64,000 bases of DNA from Imbricaverruca yamaguchii. Taxonomy: Eukaryota; Arthropoda; Thecostraca; Neoverrucidae. The DNA is taken from NCBI GenBank assembly GCA_034440575.1, contig JAOTOL010001206.1, positions 107,001-171,000 of the forward strand, written 5' to 3'. Each line of letters begins with the position of its first letter. The stretch's first letter is position 1. The position numbers were made by a program, and so were the translations under genes. The notes beneath the pieces are model-generated. The model was not told the DNA's origin, ran no database searches, and was given only the letters and a program-made list of their open reading frames with translations. Positions 44,027 through 55,074 of the stretch are shown here, one piece after another.

Positions 44027-45456
44027 CATAAAGACATAAAGACATAAGACATAAAAGATTAGTGCAACTATGAGCCACAAGGGCCCTTCTTGGTTGCACT
44101 CTGTACACTGAACCAGTTGCCCACCAAATCTGTCAATCAGCCCTCCCTGTAATACTGAAAAGCAAGCCCTCTATTCTTATAATGAGTGTCTATGCTGTTT
44201 TTAAAGATGTTCAGTGTGCTGCTACTGACGATGTTTTCTGGCAGCTGGTTCCAGTGTTCCACTACCCTGTTGGTGAAGAAAGTTTGCCTTAACCTTGTTC
44301 TGCTCTGGTTAACTTTAATTGTTAATTCATGACCTCTAATTGCATCATTTCTGTTAAATTCAAACATTTCCCCAAGGTATCCTTTCTCCAGACCATTGAC
44401 AAATTTAAAGACCTCGATGAGATCTCCTCTCAGGCTTCTATATCCAAGTGAAAACATATTCAATTTCTTCAATCTTTCCTCATATGCCAGGTTGTTTATG
44501 CCATTAACCATTTTTGTAGCCCTCTTTTGTACTCTCTCTAAAAGCCAACAATCTTTTTCATAGCTAGGAGACCAAGCTTGGATGCAGTATTCCAAATGTG
44601 GCCTGACGTATGCACAGTAAAGCTTCCTGATCACTTCCTCACTTCTGTATGATACATTCCTATTTATTGCCCCGAGCATTCTCAGTGCCTTCTTCCTGGC
44701 TTCCTTGGTCTGTTCTGATGCCCCCAGTTTTGTGTTTAGAATAACACCTAAATCCTTCTCCTGTTGAGTCACTGATAGCACTTGGCCACTCATCAAGTAT
44801 GGAGCCTTCATATGCTGCTTACCTACATGCATGATTTTGCACTTATCAAAGTTAAATTTAATTTGCCATTCTTCGGACCACTTCACAAGTTCGTCTAAGT
44901 CTTTTTGCAGCGAGATATGCTCATCCTGACCTGTTATTGCCCTAAAGACCTTCAAATCATCCGCAAATTTCAAAACTTTACTGCTTAGGCCACTTTCAAT
45001 GTTATTTACAAATATAATGAACAGTAATGGCCCTAGTACTGACCCCTGGGGGACTCCACTAAGAACATTTTGCCATGATGACTTTTTACTATTTAGCATC
45101 ACTCTTTGCTGTCTATCTGAAAGCCACAACTCTATCCATTTTAAGATGCTACCTGCAATACTATGGGACTGAAGCTGCATCATTAACCGTTTATGGGGTA
45201 CCTTGTCAAAGGCCTTACTAAAGTCAAGATATGCTACATCAACCTGATTTCCCTGATCAAATTGTTCTGTGGCGAAGTTCAAAAAGTCCAAGAGATTTGT
45301 GAGACACGATCGTCCTTTTCTAAACCCATGTTGAGTATCTTGAATCAATCTGCTACCTTCCAGATAATCAACTATTCTATCCTTGATAATTGATTCGAGT
45401 ACCTTGCAGACTAGGGATGTGAGACTTATTGGCCTATAGTTTTCAACATTCCCTCT
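44027..45456 (-). mobile_element. CR1-like LINE copy 1, 5'-truncated
   Basis: The minus copy ends in a 3' tail of TTTATGTC-type repeats (44027-44056), preceded by a 3' UTR that also follows the stop in copies 2 and 3 (TTTGGTGGGCAACTGGTT). It is truncated at about 45456 in the RT domain, as is usual for incomplete target-primed reverse transcription. Confidence 0.9.
44137..45453 (-). CDS. CR1-like ORF2, C-terminal RT half, open frame
   Basis: The frame is uninterrupted from about 45453 (VENYRPISLTSLVCKVLE region) to the stop at 44137. Motifs in order: DTQHGFRKGRSCLTNLLDFL, VAYLDFSKAFDKVPHKRLMM (motif A), SGVPQGSVLGPLLFIIFVN (motif B), LKFADDLKVF (catalytic FADD, motif C). The thumb and a C-terminal region with YCAYVRPHLEYCIQAWSPSY and TRLRQTFFTNRVVEHWNQLP follow. 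It lacks the ORF2 N-terminus (endonuclease, first RT motifs), so it is inactive despite the open frame. It is the best-preserved of the three copies and the youngest-looking. Confidence 0.9.
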   Translation of the reverse strand, partial: GNVENYRPISLTSLVCKVLESIIKDRIVDYLEGSRLIQDTQHGFRKGRSCLTNLLDFLNFATEQFDQGNQVDVAYLDFSKAFDKVPHKRLMMQLQSHSIAGSILKWIELWLSDRQQRVMLNSKKSSWQNVLSGVPQGSVLGPLLFIIFVNNIESGLSSKVLKFADDLKVFRAITGQDEHISLQKDLDELVKWSEEWQIKFNFDKCKIMHVGKQHMKAPYLMSGQVLSVTQQEKDLGVILNTKLGASEQTKEARKKALRMLGAINRNVSYRSEEVIRKLYCAYVRPHLEYCIQAWSPSYEKDCWLLERVQKRATKMVNGINNLAYEERLKKLNMFSLGYRSLRGDLIEVFKFVNGLEKGYLGEMFEFNRNDAIRGHELTIKVNQSRTRLRQTFFTNRVVEHWNQLPENIVSSSTLNIFKNSIDTHYKNRGLAFQYYREG

Positions 45457-46560
45457 TTATAAGTCAAGTTCGTGAAAATGATTCTAGAAGCTTCGATTAG
45501 TGGTGGGTCGTGAAAAGATTGCTATCGTTTGGGTTATATTTTATACTTATATGATTGTTGTATGCTGCTATACTTGTTGCGTATATAACTCTGTTGTTTA
45601 CTTTGCGCGGTGTCAGCGAAACGAACGAAACGAATCTGATGTACTAGATAAGTAACTGATATTGATAGTGTGGTCTCAAGCCTTGGTTTCAAGTGTTTTC
45701 TTTGGTTTATTATGTTAGTATTTGTAATTCATTGATTCGTGAATATCTTATTGTCTCGAGCATGGTTGTCGAAACCCCCTCTGCAGAGGAGATCACGTAA
45801 ATATGTTACAGACGGGTCAGTCCTGACACGTGTAGGCCACCGAACTGACCTGTGGAGAGGATCTGTTAAAAAGATCGACATTTCTATTTCTATTTCTGAG
45901 ATTTCTATGGAGTGTCGGTGAGCAAGGTGTCCCTTGATTCTGTTCGAGAAATACAGTCACGACGTCATAGTGTTCAGACTTGATACGAACCTCAGGGACC
46001 AATCTGAGTCAAGTCTGTAACGGAAAGATAATATAATCCTAGGCAAAAAAACTTCAACACCCCAACTAATACCGCATATTAAATTTTAAAAAAAACTGCA
46101 TCAACATCCTACACACGCGAATCACATGTTGAGCTCTGATCGAGCACCATTTCAAAAATTGTCAAACTGCATCCATCCCTGCTTAAAGGGGCCTGTACCA
46201 TGCACCTACTAGCATAAATAACACCCCGTCCACCACTAATTATGACTGAAAACATGCTGTAGCTAAACTTTCCTAAATCTTGAATCGTCTAACCTAAAAT
46301 GTTGATCCTTACGTTATACTCTATAAAAGAGGGAATCATTCAGATTGACAATATCTAACCTTTTAACGATTTGATGCCTTTGAATCCTAACACACCTTAA
46401 TCGCCTATACTTGAGTGGGTATATATCTAATGTCATAAGTCTTTCTCTCTATCCGAAGTTACCTGGTCCACTGTGGCTTTGCGCTGCACCCTTTTTAACG
46501 TATCTATATATCTCTATAAGTAAGAGTACATGCCTGTGCAGAACATTCCAAGTGGCAGCG
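45457..46560. other. no gene recognised
   Basis: Contains a TATA-like CTATAAAAG at 46321-46329 and a short TATTTC triplication at 45884-45897; no coding. Confidence 0.5.
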
Positions 46561-46566
46561 CATATG

Positions 46567-46782
46567 CTAGGTACGTTTTTTAATCATGGCTTCCTTGCTG
46601 TTATACCCTACACGCCTAGTAACGATTTCCAGCATTTTGATCCCCCTGTTCCTCCTAGCCGTGGTAGATCGTCTTTCCGTTCCAAGTTCATTTGAAACTA
46701 ATGGACCGAAGCCTCTTCCCTCTTCAATAACATCCAGTTCCCCACCTCTTATTGTACATCTGAATGTCTCACCTCCAGACAC
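46567..46782 (-). pseudogene. LINE RT thumb fragment
   Basis: The minus frame reads GGELDVIEEGRGFGPLVSNE, then RNRGIKMLEIVTRRVGYNSK then EAMI. This fits the segment after the FADD box in CR1/L2-type RTs (EKDLGV.V.N.LK ... A.KANR.LG.I.R...Y...E.MI). It is a different element from the CR1-like copies here, whose equivalent reads EKDLGVILNTKLGASEQ. Only this piece is visible. Confidence 0.5.
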
Positions 46783-46962
46783 GGGTGTGAAGCCTTACAC
46801 TTTTTATAGCTGAAAGGTATCTGCCATTGATCAACCAAATGTTTGTCATTCACGTCTGGTTGATTATTACTAGATTAATGATTACTGTTGGCCACTTGTA
46901 TGGCCAACAGGTAGCTGAGGCTTCCCCTACTGTGGAGGTGGCTGGGATTTCTCTAGAGGAGA

Positions 46963-47652
46963 GTGTTAATAGTGAACAGAGGAGGGGTAGTTCTGGTACG
47001 TCACAGGAAGTGGCGTGAGGTAAGGGGGTGGAGGATTTGGAGATGCGACCCTAAGGAAAGGGTCAGTGAGTGGCAGATGGCAGGTGGTAGGAGTGGGAGG
47101 AAGCTTAGTCGAACTGCTCAACAAGCAGGCATAGCAATATCGAATAGATTCCAGGAACTATCTTGCGCCCAGGATAGTAGTAGTGAGGATACGGTACTGG
47201 TCGTAGGTGATTCTCGTGTGCGACGTTTATATCGGGTATTTTGTAAAGGTAGGAGGGACAGGAGGTGCATCACCAGGCCAGGTGCCAAGGTTAAGGACCT
47301 GGTGCCAGTGGTGGCACAGGCCACAAGTGATCACCAGTTTAGTACAGTTATAGTACAAGTAGGAGTGAATAACATAGGTCCTGCTAGGAGAGAGGAGCTG
47401 CTGCAGGACTATAAGGCCCTTCTGGCCACCCTGAAGGATAGCAATAGGAGAGTCACTGTAACTGCAATTTTGCCTAGGGCTGGAGCCTCCCCTGAGTGGA
47501 GCTATAGGGCACTGGCAGTCAATGCCAGGGTAGGTAAGCTCTGCCATGAATTAAGCTTCACATTTGTTGATGAGTGGTGCAGGTTTTATGGATCCTGGGA
47601 CCTCTATCAGAGGGATGGCCTGCACTTCTCCGAGAAAGGGTTCATGTGTTAG
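46963..47652 (+). pseudogene. CR1-like ORF1 with SGNH/GDSL esterase-like domain
   Basis: The frame shows VLVVGDSRVRRLY (GDS, nucleophile Ser), ITRPGAKVKDLV (Gly block), VIVQVGVNNIG (Asn block) and YQRDGLHFSEKG (Asp-x2-His), the four SGNH blocks in order. Esterase-like ORF1 proteins are known in CR1-group LINEs. The frame opens without a good start. An upstream frame (46827-47018) ending SSGTSQEVA probably belongs to the same ORF1 and is separated by a frameshift. It ends at TAG after GFMC, a little early compared with the block pattern. Confidence 0.8.
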
Positions 47653-47879
47653 ACAAATTGTATGAGCATGTCCTTCAGGGAAACTAGGAAATAGGGTGGG
47701 GAGGGATGAAATTGCATTGCCAAGTCAGGAATATTCCAATAGTGTCAGCCAAGGCAATAGAACCTCAAAGTCAGCAAATAGGGACAGCAGCAGTTCAAGG
47801 AGGCAGAGTGGTAGTTCATCCAGTGATGAACTCCTGAGCATGAAAATCCAAAGGTGGTTTTGGAGCATATGTTAAGTGT

Positions 47880-48634
47880 ATGATGCTTAATGCTCAGAGT
47901 ATCCGATCCAAATTTGATGAGTTCAAGTGTTATGCTGCTGAGGAGGAACCAGACTTTGTTTGCATTACGGATGCATGGGTCAGTGAGGGGTATTTTGGAG
48001 ATAACTTGCAGGACTATGAGATCCAGGGATATAATATGTTTTCACGCACTAGGGGTCCAGCAGTGAAAGGGGGTGGTGAATTGCTCTACGTGAATAGCTT
48101 ATTCAGTTCCCAAAAAGTAGCAGGTGGGGATAAAAGGGTGTCTGTTGAGTCCATTTGGCTTGATGTCGCTGTGGGAAAAGGCAACAGCAATACATTGAGG
48201 ATAGGAGCTTTCTACCGATCATGAACCCTGCCACATTCTCAGCAACTGGAGCTTGATAAGGTGATTTGTGAGGAAATCAGTAGAAACTTTCGAAGGAAGG
48301 GCCTTATTCTTGGTGACTTGATCTAAAAGGATATGAAAATGTTGATGCTGGCTCCCCATCATGCAAAATGTTTAGGAAATGCCTTGAAGAGGACCTGTTC
48401 TTATATCAATTTGTAACGGAACCTACCAGGCATGGCTCATTCTTGGACCTTGTATTCTCGGATTTAAGTTACTTGGTTCATGACTTGACTGTAGGAGAAA
48501 CCCTGGGAGGAAGTGACCATAACATAGTTAGATTGAAGGCCCATGTAGTGGAAATTATTAAGGATAATTTGGTAAAGGTTCCAAATTTCAACAGAGCAGA
48601 CATTGACTGCATAAGAACGGCTTTAGTGCCATAA
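47880..48634 (+). pseudogene. CR1-like ORF2 endonuclease
   Basis: MMLNAQSIRSKFDEFKCYA (N of LNAQS), FVCITDAWV (the Glu expected in TEAW is Asp here), GGELLYV, a broken GDFN (GDLI then stop near 48324, frame shifted by one base), and LGGSDHNIV (SDH). Stops and frameshifts near 48224 and 48324 kill it. Confidence 0.85.
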
Positions 48635-48941
48635 GATGGGAAGAATAATTATCCAATTTAAATGCCTGTGAAATGTGGGAAAAGTTCAAATCTTACTTGC
48701 AGGAAATTCAGATTAGACATGTCCCCCAAAAGCAACGACGCAAAACAAGGATAGGAAAGCCAGCATGACTTACACCAGACTTGATAAAAGCAATTACGGC
48801 TAAGAAAGCTGCATTTAGAGTCTTCAAGGAAGCTTCAAATATCATAAATATAAAGGCGTATCGAAAAGCTAGGGACACTGTGAAGCAAAAAAACTAGAGC
48901 AGCAAAGCAAGCAAAAGAACTGGATTTAGCTAGGAACTGTA

Positions 48942-50703
48942 ATGGGGACAGCAAAAAGTTTTTTTTTAAAAAGTTTCTACAAGCTGAGTAAAGTTTCTAG
49001 CACAATTGGTCCACTGGAAGTAAATGGGACTATATTGGGTGAGGATATTGAGATGGTTGAGGAGCTGAGCAAGCAGTTTAGATCAGTGTTTACATTGGAA
49101 GATGTGACCAATCTTCCGACCGTACACCATAGTTCAGTGGCATGTGGTCGGATAAATGATGTTGATTTCATTGGTAGTGATGTTGTTTTCAATCATATCA
49201 GGAAAATAAAACCCAACAAGGCAGCAGAACCTGATGCAATTTATGCTAGGGTATTGCGGGAAGCTGAAAAGGAACTGGCATTACCACTTAGTATAATATT
49301 TTATAGATCTGTTTCACAAAATGAAATTCCAACAGATTGGAAAAGAGCAAATGTAGTTCCTATTTTCAAGAATGGACAAATAGGAAAAGTTGAAAACTAT
49401 AGGCCAGTAAGTCTCGGATCTCTAGTCTGCAAGGTACTCGAATCAATTATCAAGGATATAATAGTTAGCTATCTGGAAGGAAACAGTTTGATTCAGGATA
49501 CTCAACATGGGTTTAGGAAAGGGCGATCATGCCTCACAAATCTCTTGGACTTTTTGAACTTCGCCACAGAACAATTTGATCAGGGAAATCAGGTTGATGT
49601 AGCATATCTTGACTTTAGTAAGGCCTTTGACAAGGTACCCCATAAACGGTTAATGATACAGCTTCAGTCCCATGGTATTGCAGGTAGGATCTTAAAATGG
49701 ATATAATTGTGGCTTTCAGATAGACAGCAAAGAGTGATGCTAAATGGTACAAAGTCATCATGGCAAAATATTCTTAGTGGAGTTCCCCAGGAGGCAGTAC
49801 TGGGGCCACTACTATTATACCATTATATTTGTAAATAACATTGAAAGTGGCCTAAGCAGTAAGGCTTTGAAATTTATGGATGATTGGAAAGTCTTTAGGG
49901 CAATAGCAGGTCAAAATGAGCATATCTCGCTGCAAAAAGACTTAGACGAACTTGTGAAGTGGTCTGAAAAATGGCAAATGAAATTTAATTTTGATAAGTG
50001 CAAAATCATGAATGTGGGTAAGCAGCATATGAAGGCTCCATGCTTGATGGGTGGCCAAGTGCTATCGGTGACTCAACAGAAGAAGGATTTAGGTGTTATT
50101 ATAAACACAAAATTGGGGGCATCAGAATAGACTAAGGAAGCCAGGAAGAAGGCTCTGAGAATGCTTGTGGAAATAAATAGGAATGTATCATACAGAAGTG
50201 AGGAAGTCACCAGAAAGCTATACTGTGCATATGTCAGGCCATATTTGGAATACTGCATCCAAGCTTGGTCTCCTAGCTATGAAAAAGATTGTTGGCTTTT
50301 AGAGAGAGCACAAAAGAGGGCTACAAAAATGGTTAATGGTATAAGCAACCTGGCATATGAGGTAAGATTGAAGAAATTAAATATGTTTTCACTTAGATAT
50401 AGAAGGCTGAGAGGAGATCTCATCGAGGTCTTTACATTTGTCCATGATCTGGAGAGGGGATATCTTGTGGAAATGCTTGAATTGAACAGAAATGATGCAA
50501 TTAGAGGTCATCAATTCAAAATTAAAGTTAACCACAGCAGAACAAGGTTGAGACAGTCTTTCTTCACCAACAGGGTAGTAGAACACTGGGACCAGCTGCC
50601 AGAAAGTATTGCAAGTAGTAGCACATTGGACGTATTTAAAAGAAGCATAGACAATCATTATAAGAATAGAGGGCTTGCTTTTCAGTATTACAGGGAGGGC
50701 TGA
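48942..50703 (+). pseudogene. CR1-like ORF2 reverse transcriptase
   Basis: VEELSKQFRSVFTLEDVTNL, IRKIKPNKAAEPDAIYARVL, FKNGQIGKVENYRPVSL, VAYLDFSKAFDKVPHKRLMI, a TAA after LKWI (49705), SGVPQ then a short duplication in the motif B-C loop. The catalytic box is FMDDWKV (family FADDLKV; both Asp kept). A TAG at about 50128 precedes TKEARKKALRML. The C-terminal part (50161-50703) is open to the stop after QYYREG. Confidence 0.88.
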
Positions 50704-50849
50704 TAGACGGATTTGGTGGGCAACTGGTTGAGTGTACACAGTGCAACCAAGAAGGGACCTTGTGACTCATAGTTGCACTTATCTTTTATGTATTTATGTC
50801 TTTATGGTATGAGCTTGATGTCAAGTGGACCTAGTGGACCTAGAGCAGA

Positions 50850-51230
50850 GAGTGACTCCAGTCGAAACATTTTTAATTCAGTTTTGCATCCATTTAACAC
50901 CGCCCTATGTTTCCGTCACCTTAACCATACTTTAACCGAACCGAGAACTTATACATCAATCCCATACTGCTCTAGTTGATGAATTAGACGCATTTTTGCA
51001 ATTCCATCAAATATTTGCTAAAGTCTTCACATACGACATTTATCATGTTTGATTGCCTCTTCTCTAGCTATATAATCCAGGAACTTCACTAGGCTAGTTA
51101 AACAAGATCTCCGAGATTAAAATCCGTGTTGAGTATCCATTCAAATGTTGTGTATCTAGATGAGTCTAAATACTTTCTTTGACCAGTTTTTTTTCATGCA
51201 CCTTGCAAACAATTTGGGTCAAACTGACCG
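50850..51230 (-). pseudogene. decayed LINE RT fragment
   Basis: Minus-strand pieces include DTQHGF*SRRSCLTSLVKFL, IFDGIAKMRLIHQLEQYGID and HRAVLNGCK. These match the HGFR-G-SCLTNL, motif A (KAFD) and post-A regions of a CR1/L2-type RT but differ from the local CR1 family. Many stops; old. Confidence 0.65.
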
Positions 51231-52790
51231 TCCGCCTACAATGCGTCCATGCGGCCACACAACTATCGACGGTTCTAGAAGCCCGTAGGATCTACGATAA
51301 GGCAGCTACACACAAATCAAAAAGCTAACTTCCCTAACTTAACCTAGCACTTACAATGAAGCAATTTATGCTTCCACTCACCACCTGTGCCAACCTTTTC
51401 ACCACCTGTCTTCCGTTGTGACAGGAGCCGAGCAGGCACGTCCCGTCGCAACCAGAGAAGAGCAGCGAGTTAAAAATACTGAAATATTTATCGATAAGTA
51501 ATGGTCTAACTTCGCCACCTGTTTCAGGAGGCGGCTTTGTGGGCTTTGTGGGCTTTGTGAGTTGTCGGCTTTGAAAGCGTTGTATTATTAGATGAGTTGT
51601 GTTGAGCTGGATTGCTTCATGTTGATGCACCTGCCATGGTTATATTTATGCAACAAAAATAATTGCACAAGAAATTGAATTTAAACCGACAATATGATGG
51701 CAGCCAAACCGCGTTTAAGTCGAATGGAAGGAAGATGGCGAAGATGATGGAGCAGCCTGGGACAGTAAACGCAGTGACGTGAAAAGAGAAGCGAGAGCAG
51801 TGGCACGGTGGACATCAACTTACATTCGGTGTCACATTACTTACACATGCCTTCGATGCCCCCTCCCCTACACCCGTCCTTGTATCACTGTGTAGAGAAA
51901 CGGACGCTTTGGCTCATTCCATATATAAATGTTTAGCAATGAAGCATGTCTGGAGTCCACTATCAGACGTCTCGTTATTGTTAAAATGCTAATGCAGAGT
52001 TTCTTCGGAATCGTGGGTAGTCGGCACCGGGGCCCTCTAATATCGTTTGGCAACCGGTGGCGTCACATGGGCTGGACAATTGCTCAGTCCCATGGGCGCT
52101 CCAGCCAAACTTCCGTGTTTTCCATACGACATTTCCGATCCTAAATACCATCAAAATTGGGCAAAATCGGGTTTATATGGAAGCTTGAAGAATCTTGTCC
52201 ACGAATTTGAGTCGTATTTTTCCTACCACAAGAACTTTTCGCTTGGGCCCACGCTGACTGCATTCATGTCGAGCGCCGCAGGAATCGTGCGGTGCCACGG
52301 GTATTAGCAGTATGATGAGACAGGCCAAATGAAGATCATGGCTTGGAAGGAGGGGTAGGAGCAAGTAAGAGATAACTGTTGCAACACAATTCCTCCCCAC
52401 TCGATGCAGGGGCGTAGACAAGGATGGGGGCACTGGGGGCATGTTCCTCCCATGGGAAGTTGGCACCCCTCCGGCCAGGAAAAGGCGCCAACATAACATT
52501 TAGACTACCGGCGGAGGTACTGATAATGGTTGGAATAGCACGCCCTTAGCACCCCTGTGCAGATATGGAACCTGCAGCTGGTTTTCAGGATTGTTTTCAA
52601 CTTTTCATTCATATACGTCTAGACCAGGGGTGTTTTTAATATATATTTTTGAGGGGCAAGTTTGCTCAGTGTTGGCTCCGTCCCCTAATAATTTACACTT
52701 TTAATATGGCCATGTTGCATGCGCTCCACCTATGTGGGGCTCCCCATTAACTTCATGTATTTTGCACCCAAATAATCTATAGAATGAAAA
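51231..52790. other. no gene recognised; one short TIR-like element
   Basis: A CAGGGGCGTAGACAAGG start at 52407 and CTTAGCACCCCTG end at 52557 could be a 150-bp hAT-like MITE (CAGGGGYG ends), but the 8-bp flanks do not match. The rest is featureless. Confidence 0.35.
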
Positions 52791-52792
52791 TT

Positions 52793-52982
<190 letters not shown>

Positions 52983-53399
52983 GGCCAACATATATATGCA
53001 CACATATATGCCGGCGATTTCGGATTATGAAATGGAAACATATGAAAACTTTAGTGATGTATGAATATATGGTTTTATTCTTGGCCGTTGCATACATGAA
53101 AACTTGCTGGAAATTTCGTAAGCATTTTAACAGCAGGGAGAGGGTTGAAATCCAGTGACTTTGGAACGATGGTGATAGGCTTAGCACCTTGCAGCGCCAA
53201 ATTAAGTTGTTCATACTCATCTTATTATAAAATAGCAATGGGTACTTATGAAAAATACTGGTACAAATACGGCGACTTTTTGCATGAGTGTTGCTTGAGA
53301 CCCCTCGAAATCCGTTTGCCCCCGCATACCGCATGCAAATACTAGGTCCGACACTGTTCACGCTACTCTGTCTGGGATGTGTGAACCTTGAGTGCTAAT

Positions 53400-54120
53400 C
53401 GCTGAAAGGAGCTTAGGCCTCCAATGAACAATCCAGCCCGTGAACTATAGGTCTTTCTGCTGTTGGGGAAGGGAAAGTAGTATGCACAGAAGGAACCGTT
53501 CCACCTATAACCTCAAAACATTGCAGCTTAAAACTGTGGATTCCCTGGTTTTTCAAGCAGACATTTGGAGACATCTGGATAACAAGCTTGACATTTCCCC
53601 TGTCTTCAAGGCATGTCGATAGCACTGACCATGAGTGTATCCCAGAGTGAGATCACAGGGTCACCAACCTTCTCCCTGAAATGATGAAACTTCAATTGAA
53701 ATTGACCTGAAATTGAATACTCAGTGTACTGAAGCCTATAATATTTGTACGAATGCCCACAGACCTGTTTCAGCCCCTTTTCCATTCCATTTTCGAATAA
53801 AGGAAGACCACAGATATAATCAATGCTGTTCTCCAACATTACTACCAGGCATTCATAACAAATGCTGCAATTGTTTGCTATCAGAAAACAAGTACCCTAC
53901 TTGTCATAACAAAGCGGTGGCTTAGTGCTTTATTCCTTTTTCAGGCATGCATGGCCACAAACCCTTTTCTTAATAGCATCTTTTGCACTGCAGTTTGTCC
54001 AATTTTGTCTCGCAAGTGCCCTCAGTGTGCCTCTTCCTTTAGGGGTCATGTGTCTCTGTGAGCTAGCTCATGCACACAGTGCACCTCGAGTTACCAAGAT
54101 TTACAGTCTAGGATGTGACC
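53400..54120 (-). other. coding-like fragments, unassigned
   Basis: Two overlapping minus frames look protein-like and are related by a one-base shift near 53625: FREKVGDPVISLWDTLMV, then LSTCLEDRGNVKLVIQMSPN and PSVHTTFPSPTAERPIVHGL. Further right (about 53929-54050) a frame reads GRGTLRALARQNWTNCSAKD then AIKKRVCGH. An acceptor-like TCATCATTTCAG/GGAGAAGG precedes the first. It could be host exons or remains of an unknown transposon. No family recognised. Confidence 0.3.
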
Positions 54121-54719
54121 ATGTAGAAAGAATACAAAGAATATAGATTCACTTCAGTAAGAAAATGGCATTAACTATGCATGGTAATTGTTTTGTCCAC
54201 TGGAAGTATATGGGTCTATCATGGGTGAGGATAGTAAGATGGTTGAGGAGCTGAGCAAGCTGTTTAAATCAGTGTTTACATTGGGAGATATGACCAATCT
54301 GCCGACCGTACACCATAGTTCAGTGACATGTGATCGGATAAATGATGTTGATTCCATAGTGATGTTGTTTTCAGGCATAGAAGGAAAATAAAGTCAAACA
54401 AGGCAGCAGGACCTGATGAAATTTATGATAACTGATATGATAACTGATTATGATATGAATTATGATATGATAGCATATATGATTGCGGGAAACTGAAAAG
54501 GAACTGGTATTTCCACTTAGTATAATATTTTGTAGATCAGTTTCACAAAATGAAATTCCAACAGATTGGAAAAGGGCAAATGTAGTTCCTATTTTCAAGA
54601 AAGTAGAAAGAGTAATATAGCATAATCCCTAACGTTACTTTTTTATGTAAACTCAGCACCTCCTGGTATATTGAGGGTAGTACATTTCGTCTCACGCAAA
54701 GGAGAAAGAGGGAAAGTTG

Positions 54720-55074
54720 AAAAGTATAGGCCAGTAAGTCTCGCATCCATAGTCTGCAAGGTACTCAAGTCGATTATCAAGGATAGAATAGTTAGTTATC
54801 TGGAAGGAAACGTATTGGTTCAAGATACTCAACATGGGTTTAGAACAGGGCGATCGTGTGTCACAAATCTCTTGGACTTTTTTAACTTCGCCACAGAACA
54901 ATTTGATCAGGGAAATCAGGTTGATGTAGCATATCTTGACTTTAGTAAGGCCTTTGACAAGGTACCCCATAAACTGTTAATGATGCAGCTTCAGATCCAT
55001 GGTATTGCAGATAGCATCTTAAAATGGATTGAGTTGTGGCTTTCAGATGCACAGCAAAGCGTGATGCTAAATGA
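54720..55074 (+). pseudogene. CR1 copy 3 RT, motifs up to A
   Basis: YRPVSLASIVCKVLKSI, DTQHGFRTGRSCVTNLLDFF, VAYLDFSKAFDKVPHKLLMM, WLSDAQQSVMLN, then the hAT-2 junction. Confidence 0.88.
55067..55074. repeat. hAT-2 target duplication, left
   Basis: CTAAATGA; right copy CTAAATGG at 56964-56971, one mismatch. Uninterrupted CR1 copy 2 has CTAAATGG at this site (49740). Confidence 0.85.

Larger units (their letters stand above)
46850..50812 (+). mobile_element. CR1-like LINE copy 2, nearly full length
   Basis: ORF1 with an SGNH-hydrolase-like domain, ORF2 with endonuclease and RT, a 3' UTR and a TTTATGTATTTATGTCTTTATG tail (50785-50808). Same family as copies 1 and 3. The 5' end is uncertain because sequence before about 46850 has no counterpart in the other copies. 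Confidence 0.88.

Noticed and set aside
46321..46329. TATA box CTATAAAAG as a promoter
   Set aside because: No downstream gene start or initiator can be linked to it; AT-rich region.
52407..52557. Short hAT MITE with CAGGGGYG ends
   Set aside because: Ends match over only about eight bases and the flanking 8-mers differ, so it is not called as a definite element.
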